A stretch of DNA of 25,492 nt from positions 1 through 25,492 of the forward strand of contig JAGVXJ010000068.1 of assembly GCA_018303895.1 (NCBI GenBank), in the 5' to 3' direction. The stretch comes from Candidatus Pacearchaeota archaeon. GTDB taxonomy: Archaea > Nanobdellota > Nanobdellia > Pacearchaeales > GW2011-AR1. Below are positions 6,361-13,474 of the stretch, piece after piece. Under the pieces are notes generated by a model. The model was not told the origin of the DNA, made no database searches, and saw nothing but the letters and a program-made list of their open reading frames with translations. Numbering within the stretch: position 1 is the stretch's first letter; every line of letters begins with the position of its first letter. Both the position numbers and the translations under genes were made by a program.

Positions 6361-7473
6361 ATGACTGATGATATGTTCAAAAGAAGTGAAACAAAAGAGA
6401 AAAACTCTTCGGACGAAGTTCGGGAAATTGATAAAGAACTTGAAGAGCTATTAAAGAAACAGGCTGCGAAGATAAAAGTAATAGGAATTGGTGGTGGCGG
6501 AAATAATTCTTTGAGTAGAATGAGAGAAATTGGAATCAAAGGTGGAGAACTTATTGCGATAAACACCGACGCACAGGATTTGCTTTATGCTAACGCAGAT
6601 CATAAAATTCTAATCGGAAAAGAATTGACCATGGGTCTTGGTGCTGGAAGCAATCCTAAAGTTGGTGCCGAGGCTGCGAAAGAATCAGAATCTGAAATTA
6701 AGAAAAAACTTTCTGGCGGAGATATGGTTTTCATAACTTGTGGTTTGGGTGGAGGAACTGGAACTGGTGCAGCACCAGTCGTTGCAGCATTATCTAAAAA
6801 GCAAGGTGCCTTGACTATCGGAGTTGTAACTTTGCCTTTCACTCTTGAGGGTGCAAAAAGAATTGAGAATGCTATGGAAGGCCTTGAAAAAATGCAAGCT
6901 TCCGTCGATACTTTGATTGTTATCCCAAATGATAAACTTCTTGAACTTGCCCCAGATTTACCTTTGCATACCGCATTTAAAATTGCCGACGAGATTTTAA
7001 CGAATGCTGTGAAAGGCACAACTGAATTAATTACTACTTCCGGACTTGTAAATTTAGACTTTGCAGATATTCGTGCAGTAATGACTAATGGTGGAGTTTC
7101 TTTAATTGGGATGGGTGAAAGCGATTCTCAAAATCGTGCTGCCGATGCTGTTGAGAAAGCAATAAATAATCCTTTACTTGATGTGGACATTGCAAATGCG
7201 CAAGGAGCTTTAGTAAATATCGTCGGTGGACCTGACATGACTTTGGATGAATGTAGAATTGTTATGGACTCCGTTGGTTCAAAATTAAGTCCAGATGCAA
7301 AAATAATTTGGGGTGCAAAAATTTCTCCAGACATGGAAAAATCAATAAGAGTTTTAATTATTGTGACTGGCGTAAGAAGTTCGCAAATTTTGGGAGATGT
7401 TGATACTCTCGACGAAACGAGAAGAAAAGAAATTGAAGAAGAATTGGGGATTGAATTTTTTGAAAGTCAATAA
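6361..7473 (+). CDS. ftsZ: Cell division GTPase FtsZ
   Basis: Tubulin-family GTPase that polymerises into the division ring. 370 residues. The nucleotide-binding start is KIKVIGIGGGGNNSLSRM (residues 37-54). The tubulin signature GGGTGTG is at 130-136. The T7 catalytic loop NLDFADIR (231-238) has both acids needed to hydrolyse the neighbouring subunit's GTP. The C-terminal domain continues to about residue 350. The Lys/Glu-rich N-terminal extension of about 35 residues is longer than in many FtsZs, and there is no long disordered C-terminal linker. The start is chosen from the TATA box at 6331. SepF, the usual archaeal membrane anchor of FtsZ, is encoded at 10449, and the gene leads into a small Cys protein, SecE, Spt5 and L11, a common archaeal neighbourhood. 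Confidence 0.97.
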   Translation: MTDDMFKRSETKEKNSSDEVREIDKELEELLKKQAAKIKVIGIGGGGNNSLSRMREIGIKGGELIAINTDAQDLLYANADHKILIGKELTMGLGAGSNPKVGAEAAKESESEIKKKLSGGDMVFITCGLGGGTGTGAAPVVAALSKKQGALTIGVVTLPFTLEGAKRIENAMEGLEKMQASVDTLIVIPNDKLLELAPDLPLHTAFKIADEILTNAVKGTTELITTSGLVNLDFADIRAVMTNGGVSLIGMGESDSQNRAADAVEKAINNPLLDVDIANAQGALVNIVGGPDMTLDECRIVMDSVGSKLSPDAKIIWGAKISPDMEKSIRVLIIVTGVRSSQILGDVDTLDETRRKEIEEELGIEFFESQ

Positions 7474-7477
7474 TAAA

Positions 7478-7711
7478 ATGGGAATCGAAATAAACGAATA
7501 CAAAGTTAAAGTTTTAGAAAGATTATGTTCAGCTCTCCCATTTAATACAACTATTTTCGAGGAGAAAGGATATTGTACTCTTTGTTCTCGAGATTGTTTT
7601 TATGCAAAAATTCCTTCGGAAGAAGACAAAAAAATTTTGTGCACAAAAAAAAATTATACTTTCTTGGATGAAACTTCTCCAGTCAATTTCAAAATTCCTC
7701 ATTTAGCCTAA
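7478..7711 (+). CDS. Small four-cysteine protein between FtsZ and SecE
   Basis: 77 residues, family not recognised. The centre has YCTLCSRDCFYAKIP and then KKILCTKKNY, giving Cys at 33, 36, 40 and 55. The CxxCxxxC...C spacing could bind zinc or be redox active. No membrane segment or signal peptide. It begins four bases after the FtsZ stop, so it is almost certainly on the FtsZ transcript. The frame is open upstream inside ftsZ, but this first Met after the stop is the economical start. A link to division or to the following SecE/Spt5 genes is only suggested by position. Confidence 0.75.
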   Translation: MGIEINEYKVKVLERLCSALPFNTTIFEEKGYCTLCSRDCFYAKIPSEEDKKILCTKKNYTFLDETSPVNFKIPHLA

Positions 7712-7750
7712 TAAACGAAATTTTAAAAACTCTGAATATTTGATTTAATT

Positions 7751-7954
7751 ATGGAAGACAATAATTTGGGCGGTTCTGGTTTCTCAACGAACGCAAAATC
7801 TTTTTTAATAAAATGTAAACGAGTTTGGTCAACACTTAAAAAACCTTCAAGAAAAGAATTTGAGATGGTTGCTAAAATTTCGGCAATAGGTATTGTTATT
7901 CTAGGCCTGTTTGGTTTTTTAATTTCAATTGTCATTAAGATGATTGCCGGTTAA
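7751..7954 (+). CDS. secE: Protein translocase subunit SecE (Sec61 gamma)
   Basis: Single-spanning subunit that clamps the SecY channel in the cytoplasmic membrane. 67 residues, normal for archaea. The amphipathic segment KCKRVWSTLKKPSRKEF (residues 22-38) is followed by one transmembrane helix (about 41-65), the classic SecE layout. A TTTTAAAAAC box about 20-30 bases upstream suggests a promoter. Spt5 follows, as in most archaea. Confidence 0.92.
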   Translation: MEDNNLGGSGFSTNAKSFLIKCKRVWSTLKKPSRKEFEMVAKISAIGIVILGLFGFLISIVIKMIAG

Positions 7955-8001
7955 TTTTTACCTAAACAGAAAATTTAAAAACCCTTTTCCTTACTTATTT
8001 C

Positions 8002-8030
8002 TAACTACTTCTAAAAATTTAGGAGTTAGT
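8002..8030 (+). promoter_or_regulatory. Hairpin in the spt5 5' leader
   Basis: A TTTAAAAAC box near 7974-7982 would give a leader of about 55-65 bases. Inside it, CTAACT/AGTTAG and CTAAA/TTTAG form two stacked inverted repeats. It may act on expression of the spt5-L11 unit. Confidence 0.3.
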
Positions 8031-8061
8031 TGAAACTAAACAATTCAAAAAATAAAACAAA

Positions 8062-8532
8062 ATGATATTTATTATTAAGGTAATGACTAATAAAGAAGAG
8101 CGGGCACTCGACATGATTGCTGACAGAGCTCGTAAAAAAAATTTAAATGTTTTTTCAGTAACTCGTCCACACGGAATGAGAGGATATATTCTTATCGAGG
8201 CTGAAGATAGAGATTCTGCAGAGGAAGCTTCATTTAATCTTCCATATGTTAAAGGAATAATTGGAAAAACAACAACTCTTGACGAGATAAAAAATATGTT
8301 TGAATCATCAGCGTCGACGGTTTCAATAAAAGAAGGAGACATAATCGAAATTATTGGTTCAACCCTTAAAGGAGAAAAAGCAAAAGTTTTAAGAATAGAC
8401 AAACAGAAAGAAGAAATTGTTGTAAGCTTGCTTGGAGCAGTTGTTCCATTACCAGTATCAATAAAAATGGATAATGTTAAAGTTATCCGAAGAGAAGATA
8501 TGGATGATGAAAACTCATCCGAGGAAAATTAA
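8062..8532 (+). CDS. spt5: Transcription elongation factor Spt5 (NusG homologue)
   Basis: Binds RNA polymerase over the cleft with Spt4 and raises processivity. 156 residues. The NGN domain covers about residues 1-85, from MIFIIKVMTNKEERALDMIA through RPHGMRGYILIEAED, and the KOW domain about 90-148 (VSIKEGDIIEIIG...KAKVLRIDKQKEEIVVSLL). The tail is short and acidic (EDMDDENSSEEN). The start MIF is typical of archaeal Spt5. The stop is directly followed by the L11 ATG, so the two are one translational unit. Confidence 0.94.
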   Translation: MIFIIKVMTNKEERALDMIADRARKKNLNVFSVTRPHGMRGYILIEAEDRDSAEEASFNLPYVKGIIGKTTTLDEIKNMFESSASTVSIKEGDIIEIIGSTLKGEKAKVLRIDKQKEEIVVSLLGAVVPLPVSIKMDNVKVIRREDMDDENSSEEN

Positions 8533-9285
8533 ATGATAATAAAATTACTTGTTGAGGGTGGAGAAATGAAACCAGGACCAACTCTTAGTCAGAAGCTTGG
8601 ACCAGCTGGAATAAATATGAATCAGGTTCTTCAAAAAATTAATGAATCGACTGCTGATTTCAAGGGACTTAAAGTTCCGGTAGAATTAGATGTTGACGTC
8701 GGAACAAAGATTTTTGAAGTTAAAGTTTTTTCACCACCAGTTTCAGAACTTTTGAAAAGAGAGCTTAAAATTGAAAAAGGATCCGGAACTCAAAAAAAAC
8801 AGTTTGCAGCAAATGCTTCAATTGAACAAATAATTTCTGTAGCTAAAACTAAATTTTCAAACATGCTTTGTAAGGATTTAAAATCTGCAGTTAAAACCGT
8901 CGTTGGAACTTGTGTTTCACTTGGAGTTTTAATTGAAAATAAATCACCTGTTGAAATAGAACATGAAATTGATGAAGGAAAATTTAACAAGGAAATCAAA
9001 GAAGAAAAAACAAAAACTTCTGAAGAAAAAAAGAAACAACTTGAAGAATATTTCTCTGATGTAAAGTCGCAACAAGATAAACTTCTCAAACAGATAAACT
9101 TCTCAAACAAGAACAAGCTGCTAAAGAAGCTGCTGCCGCTGCTGCACAAGCAACTGCCACGACTACGGCTGCTACTCCTGCTGCAACTTCTGCGACGGCA
9201 ACTACGCCAAATGCTCCTGCAAAAACAGCAGAAGCAAAAGCGCCCGCAAAAAAAGAAGCTAAGAAAAAGTAAAACTTTTTCATAA
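8533..9285 (+). CDS. rpl11: Ribosomal protein L11 with frameshifted C-terminal tail
   Basis: Part of the GTPase-associated centre of the large subunit. Residues 1-140 are ordinary L11, from LVEGGEMKPGPTLSQKLGPA through SVAKTKFSNMLCKDLKSAVK and VVGTCVSLGVLIE. A charged extension follows. At codon 182 (9076) a 17-base unit is repeated exactly (9076-9092 and 9093-9109). The second copy shifts the frame, so the protein ends in an odd Leu/Arg/Lys/Gln-rich tail of about 60 residues with stop at 9285. With one copy removed, the frame continues as KQEQAAKEAAAAAAQAT and on through an Ala/Thr/Pro/Lys tail ending KKEAKKK at a TAA at 9270-9272, the kind of tail this family tolerates. The core is intact, so the protein probably still works. 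The usual L1, L10 and L12 neighbours do not follow. Confidence 0.93.
   Translation: MIIKLLVEGGEMKPGPTLSQKLGPAGINMNQVLQKINESTADFKGLKVPVELDVDVGTKIFEVKVFSPPVSELLKRELKIEKGSGTQKKQFAANASIEQIISVAKTKFSNMLCKDLKSAVKTVVGTCVSLGVLIENKSPVEIEHEIDEGKFNKEIKEEKTKTSEEKKKQLEEYFSDVKSQQDKLLKQINFSNKNKLLKKLLPLLHKQLPRLRLLLLLQLLRRQLRQMLLQKQQKQKRPQKKKLRKSKTFS
9076..9109 (+). repeat. 17-base exact tandem duplication inside the L11 gene
   Basis: Two adjacent copies of GATAAACTTCTCAAACA. Because 17 is not a multiple of three, everything after the second copy is read out of frame. Confidence 0.92.
9263..9281 (+). terminator. Inverted repeat at the end of L11
   Basis: GAAAAAG and CTTTTTC form 7-bp arms around TAAAA, exactly over the stop codon of the unshifted L11 frame. 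It would fold as an A/U hairpin and could mark the transcript end. The evidence is weak without a following T run. Confidence 0.3.
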
Positions 9286-9312
9286 ATGCTCGTCGACGCA
9301 GTCACTTCGCAT
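9286..9312 (+). repeat. ATGCTCG...CTTCGCAT element, copy after L11
   Basis: Reads ATGCTCGTCGACGCAGTCA followed by CTTCGCAT. It is the closest relative of the copy beside aIF5A, lies in the same orientation relative to its gene, and starts 14 bases after the unshifted L11 stop. Confidence 0.65.
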
Positions 9313-9370
9313 AAAGAAGAAATAAACTGCTTTTTGTGTTGTTTTTGAATGTTAATCAATCAGCAAATAA

Positions 9371-9380
9371 TTTATAAACA
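9371..9380 (+). promoter_or_regulatory. TATA box of tRNA-Pro
   Basis: TTTATAAACA, 23-32 bases before the tRNA 5' end. Confidence 0.6.
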
Positions 9381-9402
9381 AATTTTAGCTGAATTTCGTT
9401 AT

Positions 9403-9476
9403 GGGGATATGGGGTAGCCTGGTTAGCCTATGAGGTTTGGGACCTTATGACCCCGGTTCAAATCCGGGTATCCCCA
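9403..9476 (+). tRNA. tRNA-Pro (anticodon TGG)
   Basis: A complete cloverleaf. The acceptor GGGGATA pairs perfectly with TATCCCC. The D arm is GGGT/GCCT around AGCCTGGTTA. The anticodon stem is TGAGG/CCTTA with loop TTTGGGA (anticodon TGG, Pro). The variable loop is TGAC and the T arm is CCCGG-TTCAAAT-CCGGG. The discriminator is A and CCA is not encoded. No intron. Confidence 0.96.
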
Positions 9477-9625
9477 TTAGTAGTTGAATGAAATGAAACT
9501 ACTTCGGATTTGAAATTCAAATCCCGAGCGATTTCGCGAATAAGAAAAACGAATTGATTTAAACTGAGCGAGGTCGCGAGTTAGGTATCCCCCAAATTTT
9601 ATCGCTCAATCAAAAATAGAATAAT
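9477..9625 (+). repeat. Palindromes and diverged direct repeats downstream of tRNA-Pro
   Basis: No gene is seen. A perfect palindrome GGATTTGAAATTCAAATCC (9506-9524) re-uses the TTCAAATCC of the tRNA T arm. Two 19-base direct repeats, GAGCGATTTCGCGAATAAG (9526-9544) and GAGCGAGGTCGCGAGTTAG (9566-9584), agree at 15 positions. GGTATCCCC, the tRNA 3' end, recurs at 9584-9592. The layout resembles the 3'-end duplications at aIF5A and PAP2. Confidence 0.5.
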
Positions 9626-9673
9626 TTAAAAACCATTTTTGTAATCTATTATTATATTATCTAGAAACTAACC

Positions 9674-9892
9674 ATGACAAAAACAAAAAAAGTAAAAGCA
9701 GCCGGAAGATTTGGCGTCAGATATGGAAAGAAATCAAGATCCAAACTTGCTTCTGTTGAATCTTTTCAAAGAAAAAAACAGAAATGTCCTTTCTGTAAAA
9801 AATTAGGTGTGAAAAGAAAATCAAAAGGAGTATGGCATTGTTTGAAGTGCGGAAAAAAATTTGCTTCAAATACTTACTATCTAACTAATTAA
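9674..9892 (+). CDS. rpl37ae: Ribosomal protein L37Ae
   Basis: Zinc-binding protein of the large ribosomal subunit, found in archaea and eukaryotes. 72 residues. The basic N-terminus KAAGRFGVRYGKKSRSKLAS leads to CPFC (38/41) and CLKC (56/59), the four zinc ligands. It is shorter than many homologues but complete. It opens a tight operon: RpoP starts one base after its stop. A TTTAAAAACC box lies about 45 bases upstream. Confidence 0.95.
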   Translation: MTKTKKVKAAGRFGVRYGKKSRSKLASVESFQRKKQKCPFCKKLGVKRKSKGVWHCLKCGKKFASNTYYLTN

Positions 9893-9893
9893 A

Positions 9894-10031
9894 ATGACAA
9901 ACTACAAGTGTTTTAAATGTGGAAAGAAAATTGCTAATACAGCGTTGGATCAAAGATTCGTTTGTCCTTCATGTGGAAGTAAAATTTTCTACAAACCTCG
10001 AACGCATACTCGAAGAGTGAAAGCTGAATAA
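9894..10031 (+). CDS. rpoP: DNA-directed RNA polymerase subunit P (Rpb12-like)
   Basis: Smallest zinc-ribbon subunit of archaeal RNA polymerase, which helps hold the Rpo3/Rpo10 assembly platform. 45 residues. It begins MTNYKCFKCGKKI and continues RFVCPSCGSKIFYKPR, so the ligands are Cys 6, 9, 24 and 27. The basic tail THTRRVKAE follows. It lies one base from L37Ae and one base from prefoldin beta, matching the conserved archaeal L37Ae-rpoP order. Confidence 0.95.
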   Translation: MTNYKCFKCGKKIANTALDQRFVCPSCGSKIFYKPRTHTRRVKAE

Positions 10032-10032
10032 A

Positions 10033-10353
10033 ATGTCCGACAAAGAACAAAAGATTCAGGAGTTGCAATTTTTTGAACAGAATTTACAAAATATTCTCTA
10101 TCAAAAACAAGCGTTTGAACTCGAACTTTCTGAAACTCAATCAGCGATGGAAGAATTAAAAAATTCCAACGGAGAAGTTTTCAAAATTGTTGGTCAGCTT
10201 ATGATTAAATCCAGTTCTCAAAAAATTAAAGAAGAATTAGATAACAAAGAAAAATTAATTTTAATCAGAATAAAATCTTTAGAAAAACAAGAAAAAGAAT
10301 TTAATGAAAAAGTTTCTTTTCTGAGAGAAGAAATCATAAATTCTAAAAAATAA
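10033..10353 (+). CDS. pfdB: Prefoldin subunit beta
   Basis: Hexameric chaperone subunit that holds unfolded proteins and passes them to the thermosome. 106 residues. Two long coiled coils (about 3-45 and 65-104) flank the hairpin NSNGEVFKIVGQLMIKSS (44-61), the beta-prefoldin signature (EVYKxVGxLL...). No alpha-subunit gene is in the window. It is the last gene of the L37Ae operon. Confidence 0.92.
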   Translation: MSDKEQKIQELQFFEQNLQNILYQKQAFELELSETQSAMEELKNSNGEVFKIVGQLMIKSSSQKIKEELDNKEKLILIRIKSLEKQEKEFNEKVSFLREEIINSKK

Positions 10354-10419
10354 TCTTTTTCTCGACGGTAAAAATAGAAAATATCTTTATTCAAAATATA
10401 CTTTTGAACTTACGAAATG

Positions 10420-10429
10420 TTTATAAATA
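10420..10429 (+). promoter_or_regulatory. TATA box of sepF
   Basis: TTTATAAATA, 20-29 bases before the sepF ATG at 10449. An ATG at 10444 is out of frame and is not the start. Confidence 0.65.
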
Positions 10430-10448
10430 AACCATCTGTAAAAATGTT

Positions 10449-10841
10449 ATGGTGTTAAAAAAATTGAGGCAAGCTTTATCTGGTTCATCTGGAAACTCAT
10501 CTGATGAATACCTTGAAATTGATTTGACTCAGGAAAAGAAGGATAAGAAAGTCTTAGTCAGACTTTTCACTTTGAGACAGTATGAAGAAGTGAATGATAT
10601 CCTGAATTCTTTGAGAGAAGGTTATTCAATTGCGGTTGTGGATATAAAACCATTAAGACAGAAGGATTCAATTGAGCTAAAAAGAGCCGTTTCGAAAATT
10701 AAGAAAACCGTTGATGCTATTGGAGGAAACATTGCAGGATTTGGAGAGAATACAATCATAATCACTCCCTCTTTTGCAAAAATTCATAAAGAAGCCGAGA
10801 AGGTACCGAAAGATGCATCAGCTGGCAATAAATTTATGTAA
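10449..10841 (+). CDS. sepF: Cell division protein SepF
   Basis: Tethers FtsZ filaments to the membrane in archaea that divide with FtsZ. 130 residues. The N-terminal stretch MVLKKLRQALSG can form the amphipathic membrane-binding helix. A short linker follows. The DUF552/SepF core spans about residues 33-110: KKVLVRLFTLRQYEEVNDIL, EGYSIAVVDIKPL, and a Gly-rich turn near the end, GGNIAGFGENTIIITP. It is separated from ftsZ by several operons. It is followed after 28 bases by a membrane-anchored coiled-coil protein, probably on the same transcript. Confidence 0.92.
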   Translation: MVLKKLRQALSGSSGNSSDEYLEIDLTQEKKDKKVLVRLFTLRQYEEVNDILNSLREGYSIAVVDIKPLRQKDSIELKRAVSKIKKTVDAIGGNIAGFGENTIIITPSFAKIHKEAEKVPKDASAGNKFM

Positions 10842-10869
10842 TTTTTGAAAATCCTCGAACTCATAAAAG

Positions 10870-11709
10870 ATGGTGAATAAAATTTGGACTTTTGGTTTAA
10901 TCTCATTACTAGTTTTACTTTTTGTTTCTTTAATGGTTAGTGCTCTTCCTTCGAATATTGACATAAAAACTTTGCCTTACCATAAAGTTATTGTAACCGT
11001 CTCAAAAGATAGTTCTGTTCTTGAAAGATTCAATGGTACTTCAAATTATTTTGGTGAACTTAATTTTTCTCATTCTTCAACACTGAAAGATTTTGACGTT
11101 TTTGTTCAAGTAGATACTCTTGGTGGAGAAAGAGTTTATGGTCCAGAACTTTACCCTGAACACAGATCTGGAGATCCTTTATTAGTGGAGTTGTTCCCCG
11201 TGGGATATGTTTTTCCCTCTGCCCCATCAATTAAATCAGAAAATAATTCGTCTGTTGAAAATTCAAGTATTTCTGATTCCAATGAAACCTTAGTCAATTC
11301 TTCTATAACTGGTGCGGTAATTTCAAAAGATGCTTCTTCAAATAAATCAGGAATATTAACTAATCTTGCGATTCTTGATGAACAGGGTAAGCTTAATTTT
11401 TCAACATCTTTCTTTGTATATCTGATAGTATTAATTGTGATTATTCTTGCCATATTCTTCTTAGTTAAAAGATTAAGAAATCGAGATCCCTATTCTAAGG
11501 GAAATAAAAATGAAGAAGTAAAGGTTAGAAAACTTAGTGAAGTTCTTGCAGAAAAAGAAAGTGGAGAATCCTCTTCAGGTTCTTCTCAAGACTTGTTGGC
11601 TGCTCAACAGAAGCTTAGAGAAGCTGAATCAGAAGTTAACAAACTAAGAAATAAAGACAAGATAGAAGCGCTGAAAAGAGAAATTGATAATCTAGAACGA
11701 GGAAATTAA
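10870..11709 (+). CDS. Membrane protein with glycosylatable ectodomain and cytoplasmic coiled coil
   Basis: 279 residues, family not recognised. Residues 1-25 are a signal peptide or first membrane helix. About 26-175 is an extracellular beta-rich domain. It ends in a Ser/Asn-rich linker with many N-X-S/T sequons (NGT, NFS, NSS, NET). A transmembrane helix lies at 181-199, followed by basic RLRNRD. A charged cytoplasmic tail ends in a coiled coil (about 233-277, LREAESEVNKLRNKDKIEAL). It sits directly behind SepF without a visible promoter. A role linking the division ring to the envelope or S-layer is an attractive inference from position and topology only. A general envelope protein is the alternative. 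Confidence 0.75.
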   Translation: MVNKIWTFGLISLLVLLFVSLMVSALPSNIDIKTLPYHKVIVTVSKDSSVLERFNGTSNYFGELNFSHSSTLKDFDVFVQVDTLGGERVYGPELYPEHRSGDPLLVELFPVGYVFPSAPSIKSENNSSVENSSISDSNETLVNSSITGAVISKDASSNKSGILTNLAILDEQGKLNFSTSFFVYLIVLIVIILAIFFLVKRLRNRDPYSKGNKNEEVKVRKLSEVLAEKESGESSSGSSQDLLAAQQKLREAESEVNKLRNKDKIEALKREIDNLERGN

Positions 11710-11780
11710 TTTATCCTATTATATTACTAACTTTAATTTAACAAACTGTAATTTCAAACATATCTTAGAATATAGAAATC

Positions 11781-11790
11781 TTTATAAACC
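11781..11790 (+). promoter_or_regulatory. TATA box of the Ig-like surface protein gene
   Basis: TTTATAAACC, 25-34 bases before the ATG at 11815. It implies a very short leader. Confidence 0.6.
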
Positions 11791-11814
11791 GTGTAAACTG
11801 CAAAATGACACAAC

Positions 11815-13467
11815 ATGGAAAACAAAAATGTCCTTTTAGGATTTGCGAGTGTTTTAGGATTATTAATTCTAGCTAGTCTTGTAGTCGGATTAAGTATTTC
11901 AAATCCTTTTTCAGTTTCATTATCTAACTCAACGAACTCTGGAAGTGTTTCAGTTTCTGGAGATGACCTATTTAATGTAACCACTTCTCTTCCAGTTTCA
12001 AAAGAAGACAGCACAAACAAAGTTAAGTTTACTTTAACTAATACTACTGCCATTATAAATGTAACTTCAGCAACTTTCACAATTTCAGCACAAGAACTTT
12101 CTGATGTTGGTTTTCTTGATACTTACTCTGTAGCTTTTGAGCTTGATTCTGTCAACGCTTCAAATTCTTCAGATACAGATAAATTTAATATAACTGCTTC
12201 TTACCAAAATACTGAATATTGTTCTGAAACTATATCAAATAATATAGATGTAGAAATCACAGACATTATTACCCAATCAGGTTTGGGTGATGATGATAAT
12301 TATTGGTATCCAATGGATGATGTTGAAATAGAAGTAAAAGTTAGTTATGATGGTTCAGATACTAAAGATGAATTCCAGAATGGAGAACTAAGCTGGGCAA
12401 TTTATACTTCAGACGGAAAGCAAATTATGGATGGAACTGAAGACATTGCAGATATTGAAGATGGAGACGATGACACGGTTTATATTTCATTCAGAGTTGA
12501 TCCAGATGATTTTGATTCAGAAGTTGAAGATTATATACTATATATTTCTGCAACTGGAGAAGAGGACTATTCTGAATCTTCAAAATCAAATGCAGACATT
12601 TGTGCTTCTTCAGATCCAGAGAGTATTGATTTGAGAGTTAATGATGATTTTGTAACTTTAGACAATCTTGAACTTTCTTCAGGATTAAATACTACTCAAT
12701 GTGGCGAAGAAATTCAAATTAACGGAGATGTATGGAACATTGGTTCTGATAAACAGAAAGAAGTATCTGTTAGAGTTTATAGTTCTGAACTTGGTTTGAA
12801 TAAATATTTAGATGTGGGAGACATAAGTGCTTTTGATAATGAGGTTCTTCCGTTATTATCTTTCAAAATTCCTGAAAATGCTACAGCAAAAACTTATACT
12901 ATCCGATTTGAAGTACTAGATGAAAGCGGGGATATTTATGAAAATAATGATGATGATGTTTCATCTTCTTTCGCATTCCCATTAAAAGTTGAAGGAACTT
13001 GTGGTTTGCCTTCTTCCACTTTGTCTATATCTATTCCCGAAGCAGTTGAGGGTATATCTGGAAAAGATTTAGTTGTAAAAACTTCAATTACCAATCTTGG
13101 AACAAGTATAGTTAGTTTGACTTTAAGTCCAAAAGATTATTCTGGCTGGGCTTCTTCGATGAATGTCGAGCCACAAGTTTTAATTCTTGGTGCTGGAGAA
13201 ACTAAAGAAGCTTCATTTACTTTCAAAACAAAAGAAGATGTTTCAGGAGACAAAACTTTCAATCTTGAAGTTCTTTCATCTGGAAAAGTTGTTTCAACAA
13301 AACCTTTCAGCGTAACTTTAAGTGAATCATCAAATATTTTCACCGGATTGATTGACAAAATAAAATCTGGCGTCGGAGCAAGTTGGTACTTGTGGTTAAT
13401 CGGTGCAATAAATCTTATCTTAATTATTGTGATAATCGTTGTAGCTGTAAAAGTTGCACGGAAATAA
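11815..13467 (+). CDS. Putative S-layer-like surface protein with Ig/CARDB-type domains
   Basis: 550 residues. An N-terminal signal/membrane helix (about 6-27) is followed by an acidic, Ser/Thr/Asp-rich extracellular region. At least three beta-sandwich segments are visible. One is CARDB-like: CGEEIQINGDVWNIGSDKQK at about 296-315. A later one has TSITNLGTSIVSLTLSPKDY, resembling NEW3/CARDB repeats. A C-terminal membrane helix (about 525-546) with a short basic end anchors it. Many N-X-S/T sites suggest glycosylation. A few cysteines could form disulfides. It looks like the membrane-anchored surface proteins often labelled putative S-layer proteins in DPANN genomes. The main S-layer gene here is more likely the one at 16911. 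Confidence 0.75.
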   Translation: MENKNVLLGFASVLGLLILASLVVGLSISNPFSVSLSNSTNSGSVSVSGDDLFNVTTSLPVSKEDSTNKVKFTLTNTTAIINVTSATFTISAQELSDVGFLDTYSVAFELDSVNASNSSDTDKFNITASYQNTEYCSETISNNIDVEITDIITQSGLGDDDNYWYPMDDVEIEVKVSYDGSDTKDEFQNGELSWAIYTSDGKQIMDGTEDIADIEDGDDDTVYISFRVDPDDFDSEVEDYILYISATGEEDYSESSKSNADICASSDPESIDLRVNDDFVTLDNLELSSGLNTTQCGEEIQINGDVWNIGSDKQKEVSVRVYSSELGLNKYLDVGDISAFDNEVLPLLSFKIPENATAKTYTIRFEVLDESGDIYENNDDDVSSSFAFPLKVEGTCGLPSSTLSISIPEAVEGISGKDLVVKTSITNLGTSIVSLTLSPKDYSGWASSMNVEPQVLILGAGETKEASFTFKTKEDVSGDKTFNLEVLSSGKVVSTKPFSVTLSESSNIFTGLIDKIKSGVGASWYLWLIGAINLILIIVIIVVAVKVARK

Positions 13468-13474
13468 TTTTAAA

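Noticed and set aside
6600..7019. Minus-strand open frame inside ftsZ
   Set aside because: Antisense shadow of the conserved FtsZ core.
9110..9285. Leu/Arg-rich L11 tail as a genuine functional domain
   Set aside because: The alternative frame has a coherent Ala/Thr/Pro/Lys tail and the shift begins exactly at the tandem duplication.
8790..9359. Long minus-strand open frames across L11
   Set aside because: Ser/Cys- and Ala-rich translations are antisense to the L11 gene and its repetitive tail.
9403..9600. Integrated element with tRNA-Pro as attachment site
   Set aside because: The repeated tRNA end is only 9 bases and the enclosed DNA is about 110 bases, with no integrase.
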